This document shows, piece by piece, positions 24,330-32,990 of a stretch of 63,657 nt of DNA; position 1 is the stretch's first letter, and each line of letters opens with the position of its first letter. The stretch comes from RGIG7450 sp045577655 (GTDB lineage Bacteria > Bacillota > Clostridia > RUG12999): positions 1 through 63,657 of the forward strand of contig JAZNIU010000003.1 in NCBI GenBank assembly GCA_045577655.1, in the 5' to 3' direction. The notes under the pieces are model-generated. The model saw only the letters and a list, made by a program, of their open reading frames with translations. It was not told where the DNA came from and made no database searches. Both the position numbers and the translations under genes were made by a program.

Positions 24330-25292
24330 ATGAAACTTATTAAACTTTCAACAATATCTCCATATTTTAATCTTGCTGCCGAGGAATATTTCCTCAAAAA
24401 AGACGAGGAGCCAAAACTTATTTTGTGGCAGAATGACAACACCATTGTCATCGGGAGAAATCAGAATACTTTTGCGGAAATAAATGTAAGCGAGGCGGAA
24501 GATTTAGGTGTAAACGTTGTCCGCAGAATGTCGGGCGGAGGCGCCGTGTATCACGACCTTGGAAACCTTAACTACACTTTTATCTCCCCATCGGACGGAA
24601 AGGATTTTCTGCAGTTCAAAAAATTCACTCAGCCGGTAATTGACCTTCTTTCCTCACTTGGCGTAACAGCTGAGCTTTCAGGACGAAATGATATTTTGAT
24701 TGACGGCAAAAAAATTTCGGGAAATGCACAGTATGTATGGAAAAATATGCTTCTCCACCACGGAACGCTGATGTTTTCCACAAGTGTGGATATTCTTTCA
24801 AAGGTGTTAAACCCAGACAAGCTTAAAATTCAGTCGAAAGGCATTGCTTCGGTTAAAAGCAGAGTTACAAATATCGGTGAATACACAGACGTTAAAATTC
24901 CTGAATTCTGCGACCTTTTATTTAGACGCACCGAGGGAGAAATCTATACTCTGACGGAAGAGGATATAAAAGAGATTACTCTTCTTCAAAAAGAAAAATA
25001 TGATACCTGGGAATGGAATTTCGGATATTCCCCAAAACACAGTTTTGAAAACAGCAAAAAACTCGGTTGCGGAATTGTTTCTGTTTCGGTAGAAGCCAAA
25101 GAAGGCAAAATCTGCAATATTGTTTTTTCAGGAGACTTTTTCGGCAGACGGGATGTTACCGAATTTGCAAAAGATCTTGTCGGCGTACGCCAGTCTTCAA
25201 AAGACCTTTTGGAAAAGCTAAACACAACTGATATATCAGAATATTTTGCAGGAGCTACTGCAGAAGAAATTACCGACCTGTTAATTCCATAA
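24330..25292 (+). CDS. lplA: Lipoate-protein ligase A
   Basis: Activates lipoate with ATP and attaches it to lipoyl domains such as the GcvH protein. The 320 residues start MKLIKLSTISPYFNLAAEEYF, typical of LplA. The catalytic core has VVRRMSGGGAVYHDLGNLNY, the lysine-containing GRNDILIDGKKISGNAQ, and a C-terminal accessory domain. Upstream in-frame codons exist, but this ATG fits the family and follows AGGTGA. It is a single-gene unit that suggests lipoate scavenging. Confidence 0.94.
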   Translation: MKLIKLSTISPYFNLAAEEYFLKKDEEPKLILWQNDNTIVIGRNQNTFAEINVSEAEDLGVNVVRRMSGGGAVYHDLGNLNYTFISPSDGKDFLQFKKFTQPVIDLLSSLGVTAELSGRNDILIDGKKISGNAQYVWKNMLLHHGTLMFSTSVDILSKVLNPDKLKIQSKGIASVKSRVTNIGEYTDVKIPEFCDLLFRRTEGEIYTLTEEDIKEITLLQKEKYDTWEWNFGYSPKHSFENSKKLGCGIVSVSVEAKEGKICNIVFSGDFFGRRDVTEFAKDLVGVRQSSKDLLEKLNTTDISEYFAGATAEEITDLLIP

Positions 25293-25328
25293 AAAATCCT
25301 CGACGGGAAGGTCAATGATTTTCATTTT
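25293..25328. terminator. Bidirectional terminator between lplA and ackA
   Basis: AAAATC and TCGAC pair with GTCAA and GATTTT around GGGAAG, with one mismatch in the stem; A and T runs flank it on both sides, between convergent genes. Confidence 0.7.
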
Positions 25329-25331
25329 TTA

Positions 25332-26531
25332 TTAACCAAAAATAATTTTCTGGGTGTCCATAGCTATCATAAGTTCTTCGTTTGTGGGGATTACTAAAAC
25401 TTTTACTTTGCCGCCCTCTGCTGTGATATCAGCTTCAACGCCGCGAACACTGTTCTTTTCATCGTCAATTTTAATTCCCATATATTCAAGACCTTTTACA
25501 GATTCACCACGGGTATATTTTGTGTTTTCACCAATACCTGCTGTAAATACAAGAGCGTCAATTCCGCCCATTGCAGCAGCGTAGGAAGCAATATAGCTCT
25601 TTACGTGGTAGTGGAACATATCAAGCGCAAGAGAAGCTCTCTTGTTGCCTTCAGATGCTGCACTTTCAAGGTCACGGAAGTCGCTGCTTACGCCTGAAAT
25701 ACCAAGCACACCGGATTTTTTGTTCATCACAGTGTTCATTTCTTCAGCAGAAATTCCTTCTTTTGCCATAATGAAATCTACGATAGCAGGGTCAATGTCT
25801 CCGCATCTTGTGCCCATAGGGAGACCTGCAAGAGGAGTAAATCCCATAGATGTGTCAACAGATTTTCCGCCATCCACAGCTGTGATTGAAGAACCATTTC
25901 CAAGATGAGCAGTAACAATTTTAAGGTCTTTTAAGTCTTTGCCGAGCATTTCAGCTGCTCTTCCCGCAACATATTTGTGAGATGTTCCATGGAAACCGTA
26001 ACGTCTTACTTTATATTTTTCATAGTATTCGTAAGGAAGTGCATACATATATGCATAATCAGGCATTGTCTGATGGAACGCTGTGTCGAAAACTGCTACC
26101 ATAGGAACATCTTTTCCCATAGCACTTTCACAAGCTTCAATACCTATGAGGTTTGCAGGGTTGTGTAAAGGTGCCAGGTCAAAACACTGTCTGATAGCAT
26201 CTTTAACACCGTCATCAATTTTAACAGATCCTTTGAAAAATTCGCCGCCGTGAACAACACGGTGACCCACTGCAGAAATTTCATCAAGAGATTTGATAAC
26301 ACCATATTCTGCATTTAAAAGAGCGTCCAAAACCATTTTGATGGCTTCTTTATGAGATGGCATTGCAGCGGAAAGTTCAACTGCATCTTTGCCTGTGGGT
26401 TTGTGTTTAAGTACAGAACCTTCAATACCGATTCTTTCACAGTTACCTTTTGCAATTACCTCTTTTGTTGTCATATCAATGAGCTGATATTTCAAAGAGG
26501 AGCTGCCTGCATTTATTACTAAAATTTTCAT
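25332..26531 (-). CDS. ackA: Acetate kinase
   Basis: Converts acetyl phosphate and ADP to acetate and ATP, the energy-yielding step of acetate fermentation. The 399 residues have the ASKHA-family start MKILVINAGSSSLKYQLID, the central GFHGTSHKYVAGRAA, and HLGNGSSITAV. Length and start are standard. It is 20 bp behind pta in the same operon. Confidence 0.97.
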   Translation of the reverse strand: MKILVINAGSSSLKYQLIDMTTKEVIAKGNCERIGIEGSVLKHKPTGKDAVELSAAMPSHKEAIKMVLDALLNAEYGVIKSLDEISAVGHRVVHGGEFFKGSVKIDDGVKDAIRQCFDLAPLHNPANLIGIEACESAMGKDVPMVAVFDTAFHQTMPDYAYMYALPYEYYEKYKVRRYGFHGTSHKYVAGRAAEMLGKDLKDLKIVTAHLGNGSSITAVDGGKSVDTSMGFTPLAGLPMGTRCGDIDPAIVDFIMAKEGISAEEMNTVMNKKSGVLGISGVSSDFRDLESAASEGNKRASLALDMFHYHVKSYIASYAAAMGGIDALVFTAGIGENTKYTRGESVKGLEYMGIKIDDEKNSVRGVEADITAEGGKVKVLVIPTNEELMIAMDTQKIIFG

Positions 26532-26551
26532 CTGTCTATTCCTTCTTTCTA

Positions 26552-27550
26552 TTATTTTCCCTGTGCCTGAACAGCAGTAATTGCAACAACGCCAACAATG
26601 TCAAGTGCGCTGCAACCTCTTGAAAGGTCGTTGATAGGCATTGCAATACCCTGTGTTATAGGACCGTAAGCTTCTGCTTTTGCAAGTCTCTGAACAAGTT
26701 TGTAACCAATGTTTCCTGCATCAAGGTCAGGGAAAACTAAAACGTTTGCTTTTCCTGCAACCGGTGAGTCGGGAGCTTTGGAAGAACCAACGGAAGGAAC
26801 AATTGCCGCATCAAGCTGAAGTTCACCGTCAACTTTGATGTTGGGGTTTAATTCTTTACAAATTCTTGTTGCTTCTACAACCTTGTCAACATCGGCATGT
26901 TTTGCACTGCCTTTTGTTGAGTGAGAAAGCATTGCAACGATTGCTTCTTCTTCTGCAAGAAGTTCAAAAGATTCTGCAGAACATGCTGCGATTGCTGCAA
27001 GTTTTTCCGGGTCCGGATTTTGCTCTAAACCGCTGTCTGCAAAAATGAATGTTCCGTTTGCACCATATTCGCAGTTTGGAACAACCATAACGAAGAATGC
27101 AGAAACAAGTTTAATTCCCGGTTTTGTTTTAATAATCTGAAGGCTGGGACGGAGAGTGTTTGCTGTTGAATGGCAAGCGCCTGAAACAACACCGTCGGCA
27201 TCCCCTGCTTTAACCATAAGACAAGCATAGTACATATAATCGCCGAGAGCTGTCTTTTTAGCTTCTTCGTATGTAAGCCCTTTAGACTTTCTGAGTTCAA
27301 CAAACAGATTTAAATATTCTTCTGTTTTTTCATAAGTATAGGGGTTGATGATTGTAGCCTTTGAAATATCAAGACCCTTGCTGTTTGCTTCAACCTCTTC
27401 GGGTGTTCCGATGATGATGAGGTCTGCAATATCTTCCTTTAAAACAATTTCAGCTGCTTCAAAGGTTCTTCTGTCCATAGATTCAGGCAATACAATTGTT
27501 TTTTTGTCTGCCTTTGCGCGTTCCTTTATTCTTGTAAGAAAATCGCTCAT
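26552..27550 (-). CDS. pta: Phosphate acetyltransferase
   Basis: Interconverts acetyl-CoA and acetyl phosphate. The 332 residues form the short Pta type, without the N-terminal regulatory domain of enteric enzymes; SGACHSTANTLRPSLQII and the C-terminal NDLSRGCSALDIV are characteristic. It sits between the ECF S component and ackA, and the two enzymes together give the acetate pathway. Confidence 0.96.
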   Translation of the reverse strand: MSDFLTRIKERAKADKKTIVLPESMDRRTFEAAEIVLKEDIADLIIIGTPEEVEANSKGLDISKATIINPYTYEKTEEYLNLFVELRKSKGLTYEEAKKTALGDYMYYACLMVKAGDADGVVSGACHSTANTLRPSLQIIKTKPGIKLVSAFFVMVVPNCEYGANGTFIFADSGLEQNPDPEKLAAIAACSAESFELLAEEEAIVAMLSHSTKGSAKHADVDKVVEATRICKELNPNIKVDGELQLDAAIVPSVGSSKAPDSPVAGKANVLVFPDLDAGNIGYKLVQRLAKAEAYGPITQGIAMPINDLSRGCSALDIVGVVAITAVQAQGK

Positions 27551-27584
27551 TTTATATACACTCCTTAAATAATAATTTTCTAAA

Positions 27585-28070
27585 TCATATTTTGCGGCTT
27601 CTTATGTTTCTCACAATGAGAAAAACAACCAGCGATACGACCGTCTGGGTTATGTTGCCCGGTACCGAAAGCATGGGCAAGGCCTCACTTCCGTAGATAA
27701 TCATTTCAGCAAGATAATAGCCGACAACATTTATTACAAGCGCACAAACAATCGAAATTAAATTACGCCAGCAAAAGGGTTTGTCCTTTTTCCACACAAA
27801 ACACAAAACTGTTAAGCATTTTATCAGAATTGTTGCAGGCGCGTAAAACAAAAAACCCGACAAAACATCCGAAAGACCTGCTCCAATCGCCGCCGCACAG
27901 CAAGCATAGCCTGCAGGCATAAGTGTTGTGGCAATAAAAATAAGAGCATCGCCTATATGAACATATCCGCCCGTAAGTGTAGGCATGGGGATATGGATAT
28001 ATGTTGCAATGAATATAAGTGCAGCCATAAGTGCACTTTTTGTAATGTTATTAACTTTTACCTTTTTCAT
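27585..28070 (-). CDS. ECF transporter S component, substrate unknown
   Basis: A 161-residue membrane protein with about five or six hydrophobic segments. The N-terminal ALMAALIFIATYI followed by GGYVHIGDALIFIA is a common pattern in ECF substrate-binding subunits of vitamin transporters. No ATPase or EcfT gene is adjacent, so it probably shares an energising module encoded elsewhere. It heads the operon with pta and ackA and has its own promoter. A cargo cannot be named. Confidence 0.82.
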   Translation of the reverse strand: MKKVKVNNITKSALMAALIFIATYIHIPMPTLTGGYVHIGDALIFIATTLMPAGYACCAAAIGAGLSDVLSGFLFYAPATILIKCLTVLCFVWKKDKPFCWRNLISIVCALVINVVGYYLAEMIIYGSEALPMLSVPGNITQTVVSLVVFLIVRNIRSRKI

Positions 28071-28100
28071 AATTCCCTCCAGTTAAATACACAACTAAAT

Positions 28101-28128
28101 ATTATATCATATTTTTTTATATATTCAA
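28101..28128 (-). promoter_or_regulatory. Promoter of the S component/pta/ackA operon
   Basis: On the minus strand: TTGAAT, 16 bp, TATAAT, about 30 bp upstream of the S-component start. Confidence 0.65.
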
Positions 28129-28147
28129 TAGCTTTTTAACAAATTTA

Positions 28148-29056
28148 CTAAAAAACGGATAAATATCTTTCTCCCGAATCGGGCAGGAGAACAACAATAA
28201 GTTTTCCTTCGTTTTCTTTTCTTTTCGCAAGGTCAAGCGCCGCGCACACCGCCGCACCCGACGATATGCCCACAAGAAGTCCTTCTTTTTCTGCCAATGT
28301 CTTTGCTGCAGCAAGGGCATCTTCCGTTTTTACCGGCACAATTTCGTCACACAAATCTCTTTGGAAATTTTCCGGAACAAAATTTGCTCCTATCCCCTGT
28401 ATCCCGTGTGGTCCTGCGTCTTTGCCCGCAATCACCTGAGATTCAAAAGGTTCAACGCCAACAACTTTAACATTGGGATTTTTCTTTTTAAGAAAACTTG
28501 CTGTGCCCGAAAGAGTTCCTCCCGTTCCCACACCGGCAACAAAGATGTCCACTTTGCCGTCGGTGTCCTCCCATATTTCAGGACCGGTAGTGGTTTCATG
28601 TGCTTTGGGGTTTGCGGCATTTTCAAACTGTCCCGCTATAAAGCTGCCGGGAATACTTTTTGCAATTTCATTGGCTTTTTCTATGGCACCGCTCATACCT
28701 TTTGCGCCATCTGTCAGTATAATTTCCGCCCCGTAAATAGAAAGCAGTTTCCTTCTTTCTTCACTCATAGTTTCAGGCATTGTAAGTATCACTTTATATC
28801 CTCTTACAGCTGCAATGACAGCAAGACCTATCCCTGTGTTACCGCTGGTAGGTTCTATTATAGTACCACCCTTTTTCAGAAGACCTCTTTTTTCAGCGTC
28901 TTCTATCATAGAAAGAGCCGCTCTGTCCTTAACACTGCCGGCAGGGTTAAAGCGTTCTGCTTTAACAACAACATCTGCTTTCAGTCCGCCTGCCATATTA
29001 AGTTTTAAAAGAGGTGTTTTCCCGATAAGCTCTGTTATGTTATTAAATATTTTCAT
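28148..29056 (-). CDS. cysK: Cysteine synthase (O-acetylserine sulfhydrylase)
   Basis: PLP enzyme that makes cysteine from O-acetylserine and sulfide. The 302 residues include the PLP-lysine segment NPAGSVKDRAAL (Lys about 43), the substrate loop EPTSGNTGIGLA, the phosphate-binding GVGTGGTLSGTA and GISSGAAV near the C-terminus. It is the third gene of a transcript after the deacetylase and PHP-phosphatase genes. Confidence 0.95.
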   Translation of the reverse strand: MKIFNNITELIGKTPLLKLNMAGGLKADVVVKAERFNPAGSVKDRAALSMIEDAEKRGLLKKGGTIIEPTSGNTGIGLAVIAAVRGYKVILTMPETMSEERRKLLSIYGAEIILTDGAKGMSGAIEKANEIAKSIPGSFIAGQFENAANPKAHETTTGPEIWEDTDGKVDIFVAGVGTGGTLSGTASFLKKKNPNVKVVGVEPFESQVIAGKDAGPHGIQGIGANFVPENFQRDLCDEIVPVKTEDALAAAKTLAEKEGLLVGISSGAAVCAALDLAKRKENEGKLIVVLLPDSGERYLSVF

Positions 29057-29065
29057 ATCTTTCTC

Positions 29066-29863
29066 CTAATATTTCACAAATTTGGGTTTTCTGTCTTCAA
29101 AACAGGTAATATATGAAAATCCGCATTCTCTTATAAGTCTGTACCCTTTACGCAGGTTCAGTCCCACAAGATACTCGTTATGAGCATCTGAGCCCACTGT
29201 TATAATTTCTCCGCCAAGGTTTTTATACATTCTCAAAATTCTGATGCCTGGCAGAGTTGCCCCCACTGTGCTCCTAAGACCTGAACAGTTGACTTCTATT
29301 CCTTTACCGTATGAGATAACAGTTTTAAGTATTTCTTCTATTATTTCGGCATATCGGCTAAATTCCATCCCAATGCCTTTCATAGCAGCATATTTCTTGG
29401 GATAGTCAAGGTGAGAAAGACAGTCATAATAACCAAGGCGTGCCGTTTCAAGCAAAGCCTCAAAATAAGCATCAAAATAATCTCTGGCATTTTCTCTGGT
29501 ATATTTAACTGCTGCAAGGTCCTCATCTGCACCTATATTGTGTACCGAACCCAAAACAAAATCATATCTGCCTTCGAGCACCTTTTTTGCCGAATCAGGA
29601 TAAAGATGAGCTTGTCCCACTTCTATTCCCATACGGATTTTAAGACGGGTGCCAAACCGTCTTCTGGCTTCTGCAATTTCTTTTTCAATTTTTCGTCTTG
29701 AATATGTTTTTTCACACATTCTGTCTCCTGCCCAGGGGTCAAAATGGTCGGTTATGGCAATTTCCGAAATTTTTTCTCTTACTGCTCTTCTGCAAATTGC
29801 ATCAACCGTTCCGGATGAATCCCCCGAGTTTGTGGAGTGTATATGATAATCTGCAATATACAT
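29066..29863 (-). CDS. PHP-domain phosphatase, histidinol-phosphatase type
   Basis: A 265-residue metal-dependent phosphatase. The PHP motifs are present: DYHIHSTNSGD at the N-terminus, AITDHFDPW, GIEVGQ, HLDYPKKYA and GSDAHNEYLVG near the end. The closest family is the HisK/HisJ histidinol phosphatases, but no histidine genes are nearby, so another phosphomonoester is possible. It is coupled to the deacetylase gene by a TAATG overlap. Confidence 0.8.
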   Translation of the reverse strand: MYIADYHIHSTNSGDSSGTVDAICRRAVREKISEIAITDHFDPWAGDRMCEKTYSRRKIEKEIAEARRRFGTRLKIRMGIEVGQAHLYPDSAKKVLEGRYDFVLGSVHNIGADEDLAAVKYTRENARDYFDAYFEALLETARLGYYDCLSHLDYPKKYAAMKGIGMEFSRYAEIIEEILKTVISYGKGIEVNCSGLRSTVGATLPGIRILRMYKNLGGEIITVGSDAHNEYLVGLNLRKGYRLIRECGFSYITCFEDRKPKFVKY

Positions 29864-30657
29864 TACGGAACTATCCTTTCAAACCTGTATCCCTGCCCTA
29901 TAAGATACTCTATAATCTCCGGCATCATTTCGGCAGTCATTGTTTTCTTTTTACTGTCATGCATAAGGATAATAACATTTCCTTTGTCTGTGCAATATTT
30001 CTTTATTTCTTCCATGCCTCTTTCTTTCGAAAAAGGTTTACCATCTGCATCACCGCTAAGGGCATTCCAGTCAACAAATTTATAACCCATTTCTGCTGCG
30101 ATGTTGCGGTAAATATATTTATAGTCGTCCATAGACCCGCCCGGAAATCTTAAAAGCTTTAAAATTTTATCTTCACCGAGAATTCCGCCTACTGCTTTTT
30201 CCCACTGAAAAATTTCACTTTCAAACTCTTCTCGCGTCCCATAAACTCTGTTATAATCATGGCTGTAGGTGTGGTTTGCAATCGTATGACCCTCGTTATA
30301 AATACGTCTTAAAATATCGGGGTTTTTCTCTGCTGTTTCGCCCAACACAAAAAAGGTGGCTTTTATACCATATCTCCCCAGAACATCAAGTATTATTTCA
30401 GTGTTTACCGATGGTCCGTCGTCAAACGTGAGATACGCAGTTTTACCCTCTTTCTCGTTAGTTTCCAGCAGCTGCCGGGTTATATTGTTTTTCGACCTTG
30501 AAGCCGCATTGTCTGCAAAGACCGAAATCACGGGAGTCTCCTCAAAAATTTCCTGTTCTTTATATTTATTTTTTACGCTCACTGTTGCTATAACTGCTGT
30601 CACAAAAAAGGCCGCAACAGTAAGCCACAATACTATTTTAAATTCTTTACCGTTCAC
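29863..30657 (-). CDS. Membrane-anchored polysaccharide deacetylase (NodB domain)
   Basis: A 264-residue protein with an N-terminal membrane anchor (about 8-27) and an external NodB deacetylase domain (about 70-250): TFDDGPSVNTE for the metal-binding and catalytic Asp pair, NHTYSHDY for the two metal His, and the RFPGGSMDD substrate motif. It probably removes acetyl groups from peptidoglycan N-acetylglucosamine. It starts with GTG behind GGAGAGG and heads the operon with the PHP phosphatase and cysK. It is divergent from a second, PdaA-type deacetylase. Confidence 0.88.
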   Translation of the reverse strand: MNGKEFKIVLWLTVAAFFVTAVIATVSVKNKYKEQEIFEETPVISVFADNAASRSKNNITRQLLETNEKEGKTAYLTFDDGPSVNTEIILDVLGRYGIKATFFVLGETAEKNPDILRRIYNEGHTIANHTYSHDYNRVYGTREEFESEIFQWEKAVGGILGEDKILKLLRFPGGSMDDYKYIYRNIAAEMGYKFVDWNALSGDADGKPFSKERGMEEIKKYCTDKGNVIILMHDSKKKTMTAEMMPEIIEYLIGQGYRFERIVP

Positions 30658-30685
30658 TTTAAATTACCTCTCCTAAACACCATTT

Positions 30686-30714
30686 AGTATACCATAAAAC
30701 CCACAACAATTCAA
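30686..30714 (-). promoter_or_regulatory. Promoter of the deacetylase/PHP/cysK operon
   Basis: On the minus strand: TTGAAT, 17 bp, TATACT, about 30 bp before the GTG start. Confidence 0.65.
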
Positions 30715-30761
30715 CATCTTTTTTCATTTTGCGCATAAAATTATCTTGGGAGGTAGGAATT

Positions 30762-31541
30762 GTGAAAAAAATTATAATTTTTATTTTGATTTTAACTTTT
30801 ATTTTTGGATTAGCCGGATGCTCTTTCCGTGAAACATCAAGCGGGTTTGACTCTGTCAGCAACGCCAAGCTTTGCTGGGGTCTTAAACGCAATCCCCATG
30901 CCACACCGAATATCAATCCGGGCGAAGATGCCGTGCTAAAAAAATATGACGGCATATATCTTGGCGATACTTCATCAAAAACAGTTTATCTTACTTTTGA
31001 TGAGGGATATGAAAACGGATATACCGGAAAAATACTTGACATTTTAAAAAAGCATAAGGTGCCTGCCTGTTTTTTTGTAACAGGGCCATATCTTGAAAAA
31101 GAGACCGAACTTATAAACCGAATGGTAAAGGAAGGCCACCTGGTTGGTAACCATACGGTAAATCACCCCAGCATGCCGTCACTTTCGGACAGTGAGGTGG
31201 AAGAGGAACTAATTTCTCTCGACAGAATATTCTATGAAACCACCGGCAAAAGTATGAAATTTTTGCGCCCGCCAATGGGAGAACACAGTGAACGGACCAT
31301 GGCAATTTCCAAATCGCTCGGATATAAAACAGTTTTCTGGAGCATCGCCTATGAGGACTGGAATGTCAAAGCTCAACCGTCGGGTGATTTTGTGTTTAAT
31401 TCGGTTATGGATAATCTTCATAACGGCGCAATAATACTCATGCACGCCGTTTCCTCTGCAAACGCAGAAACTCTGGAAAGAATCATACTTGAAGCCAAAT
31501 CCAGAGGCTACACTTTTAAGCCGCTTTCCTCCATTAACTAA
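30762..31541 (+). CDS. PdaA-type delta-lactam-biosynthetic de-N-acetylase, predicted lipoprotein
   Basis: A 259-residue predicted lipoprotein (lipobox LAGC) of the polysaccharide deacetylase family. The sequence around LCWGLKRNPHATPN, TFDEGYENGYT and GNHTVNHPSMP is characteristic of PdaA, which makes muramic delta-lactam in the spore cortex of Bacillus. Two metal-binding His (NHTVNH) and the catalytic Asp (TFDEGY) are present. It starts with GTG behind GGGAGGTAGG. Its stop codon lies within a 16-bp palindrome. With spo0A it suggests that the organism sporulates or descends from spore formers. Confidence 0.9.
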   Translation: MKKIIIFILILTFIFGLAGCSFRETSSGFDSVSNAKLCWGLKRNPHATPNINPGEDAVLKKYDGIYLGDTSSKTVYLTFDEGYENGYTGKILDILKKHKVPACFFVTGPYLEKETELINRMVKEGHLVGNHTVNHPSMPSLSDSEVEEELISLDRIFYETTGKSMKFLRPPMGEHSERTMAISKSLGYKTVFWSIAYEDWNVKAQPSGDFVFNSVMDNLHNGAIILMHAVSSANAETLERIILEAKSRGYTFKPLSSIN

Positions 31542-31552
31542 AACGTTTTAGT
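31537..31552. promoter_or_regulatory. Perfect 16-bp palindrome, candidate LacI-family operator upstream of glmM
   Basis: ACTAAAACGTTTTAGT is a perfect palindrome centred on CG. It overlaps the pdaA-like stop and ends 9 bp before the -35 box of the glmM promoter. It has no loop and no T run, so it is not a terminator. It matches the palindrome at the lacI promoter (2057-2072) in 14 of 16 bases. Confidence 0.55.
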
Positions 31553-31561
31553 AAATTTATC

Positions 31562-31590
31562 TTGTATTTATTTGTATTTTATGTTATATT
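31562..31590 (+). promoter_or_regulatory. Promoter of glmM-glmS
   Basis: TTGTAT, 17 bp, TATATT, 35 bp upstream of the glmM start. Confidence 0.55.
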
Positions 31591-31625
31591 TTCTTTGAAA
31601 ATATATTTTTTTAAGGAGAAAAAAT

Positions 31626-32984
31626 ATGGGAAAATATTTTGGAACAGATGGTGTGCGCGGCGTAGCGGGCAGTTCTCTTGATATTACCCTCGCCAGCAAT
31701 CTCGGGCGATATGTTACATATTTGATGTCCGAAAGACTTGGCCAGAAAATACGTATCGTAATCGGTAAAGACACTCGTATTTCAGGCGATATGCTGGAAT
31801 CTGCTTTTATCGGCGGTGCGCTTTCCGAAGGTGCCGAGGTTATTCCTCTGGGCATCATCCCCACTCCTGCGGTTGCTTTCCACACAAGAAAGCACAATGC
31901 ACATCTCGGAGTTGTTATTTCTGCTTCTCACAACCCTATGGAGTATAACGGCATAAAATTCTTCAATTCCAAAGGCGAGAAGTTAAGCGACGAGCTGGAA
32001 GCGGAAACAGAAGAATATCTGCTTGGCAACAAAACCATTGAACATAAACTTACCGGTGCAGACATCGGCAAAATTACATATACCGAAAATGCAGGGCTTG
32101 ACTATCTTGAATTTGCGCTTTCGGAAATTGACGCTTCTTTTGATGGTATGAAAATTGCGGTTGACTGTTCAAACGGCGCAAACTACAAAATTGCCCCCGA
32201 AGCTTTCCGCCGTCTTGGTGCAGAGGTTTTTGTTAAATCTGCGCAGCCTGACGGAACAAACATCAACAAAGATTGCGGTTCTGTTAACATAAAAAGCCTG
32301 TCAGATTTTACGGTAAGCTGTGGCGCAGACATAGGAATTGCTTTTGACGGCGATGCCGACCGCGTTCTCGCAGTGGATGAAAAAGGAAACATAATTGACG
32401 GGGATGTTATAATTGGCATACTCGCAATTGACCTTAAAAAGAAAGGCCTGCTTAAAAACAACATTGTTGTTGGTACTGTAATGAGCAACATTGGTCTTGA
32501 GATTTCACTCAAAAAGCACGGTATTGATTTTATTGCTGCAAACGTCGGCGACAGATTTGTATATGAGAAAATGATGCAGCTCGGAGGTTGTATCGGTGGT
32601 GAACAATCGGGGCATATAATACTCACCTCCCGCAACTCAACAGGCGACGGACTTGTATGTGCACTTGAATTTTTAAGTCTGTTTAAAAGGTCGGGCGTTG
32701 CGGCATCAGAGCTTACAAAGGAAATAAAAATTTTCCCTCAGGTGCTTGTGAATGCAAGGATTGAGAATGAATTTAAAGCTTCTGTTCTTTCAAGTCCCGC
32801 TGTTTTGGAGCTTATATCTGCTACCGAACAAAAATATGCTTCCTGCGGCAGAATACTTGTTCGTCCATCAGGCACAGAGCCTCTTGTCAGAATAATGATA
32901 GAAGGCGAAAACCTTGATGAAATGGAAAAAGATGCTATTGCAATAAAAAATCTTATGTTGTCAGTTGTTACTGAGAAAGGATAA
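31626..32984 (+). CDS. glmM: Phosphoglucosamine mutase
   Basis: Converts glucosamine 6-phosphate to glucosamine 1-phosphate for UDP-N-acetylglucosamine and peptidoglycan. The 452 residues carry the phospho-serine loop ISASHNPMEYNG (Ser about 100), the metal-binding DGDADR and the C-terminal phosphate-binding RPSGTEPLVRIM. It starts behind AAGGAG. glmS follows after 6 bp and the two form a pathway pair. Confidence 0.97.
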   Translation: MGKYFGTDGVRGVAGSSLDITLASNLGRYVTYLMSERLGQKIRIVIGKDTRISGDMLESAFIGGALSEGAEVIPLGIIPTPAVAFHTRKHNAHLGVVISASHNPMEYNGIKFFNSKGEKLSDELEAETEEYLLGNKTIEHKLTGADIGKITYTENAGLDYLEFALSEIDASFDGMKIAVDCSNGANYKIAPEAFRRLGAEVFVKSAQPDGTNINKDCGSVNIKSLSDFTVSCGADIGIAFDGDADRVLAVDEKGNIIDGDVIIGILAIDLKKKGLLKNNIVVGTVMSNIGLEISLKKHGIDFIAANVGDRFVYEKMMQLGGCIGGEQSGHIILTSRNSTGDGLVCALEFLSLFKRSGVAASELTKEIKIFPQVLVNARIENEFKASVLSSPAVLELISATEQKYASCGRILVRPSGTEPLVRIMIEGENLDEMEKDAIAIKNLMLSVVTEKG

Positions 32985-32990
32985 AAAATT

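Noticed and set aside
32985..32990. A glmS ribozyme upstream of glmS
   Set aside because: Only 6 bp separate glmM and glmS, and the 84 bp before glmM are A+T-rich and lack the ribozyme core.
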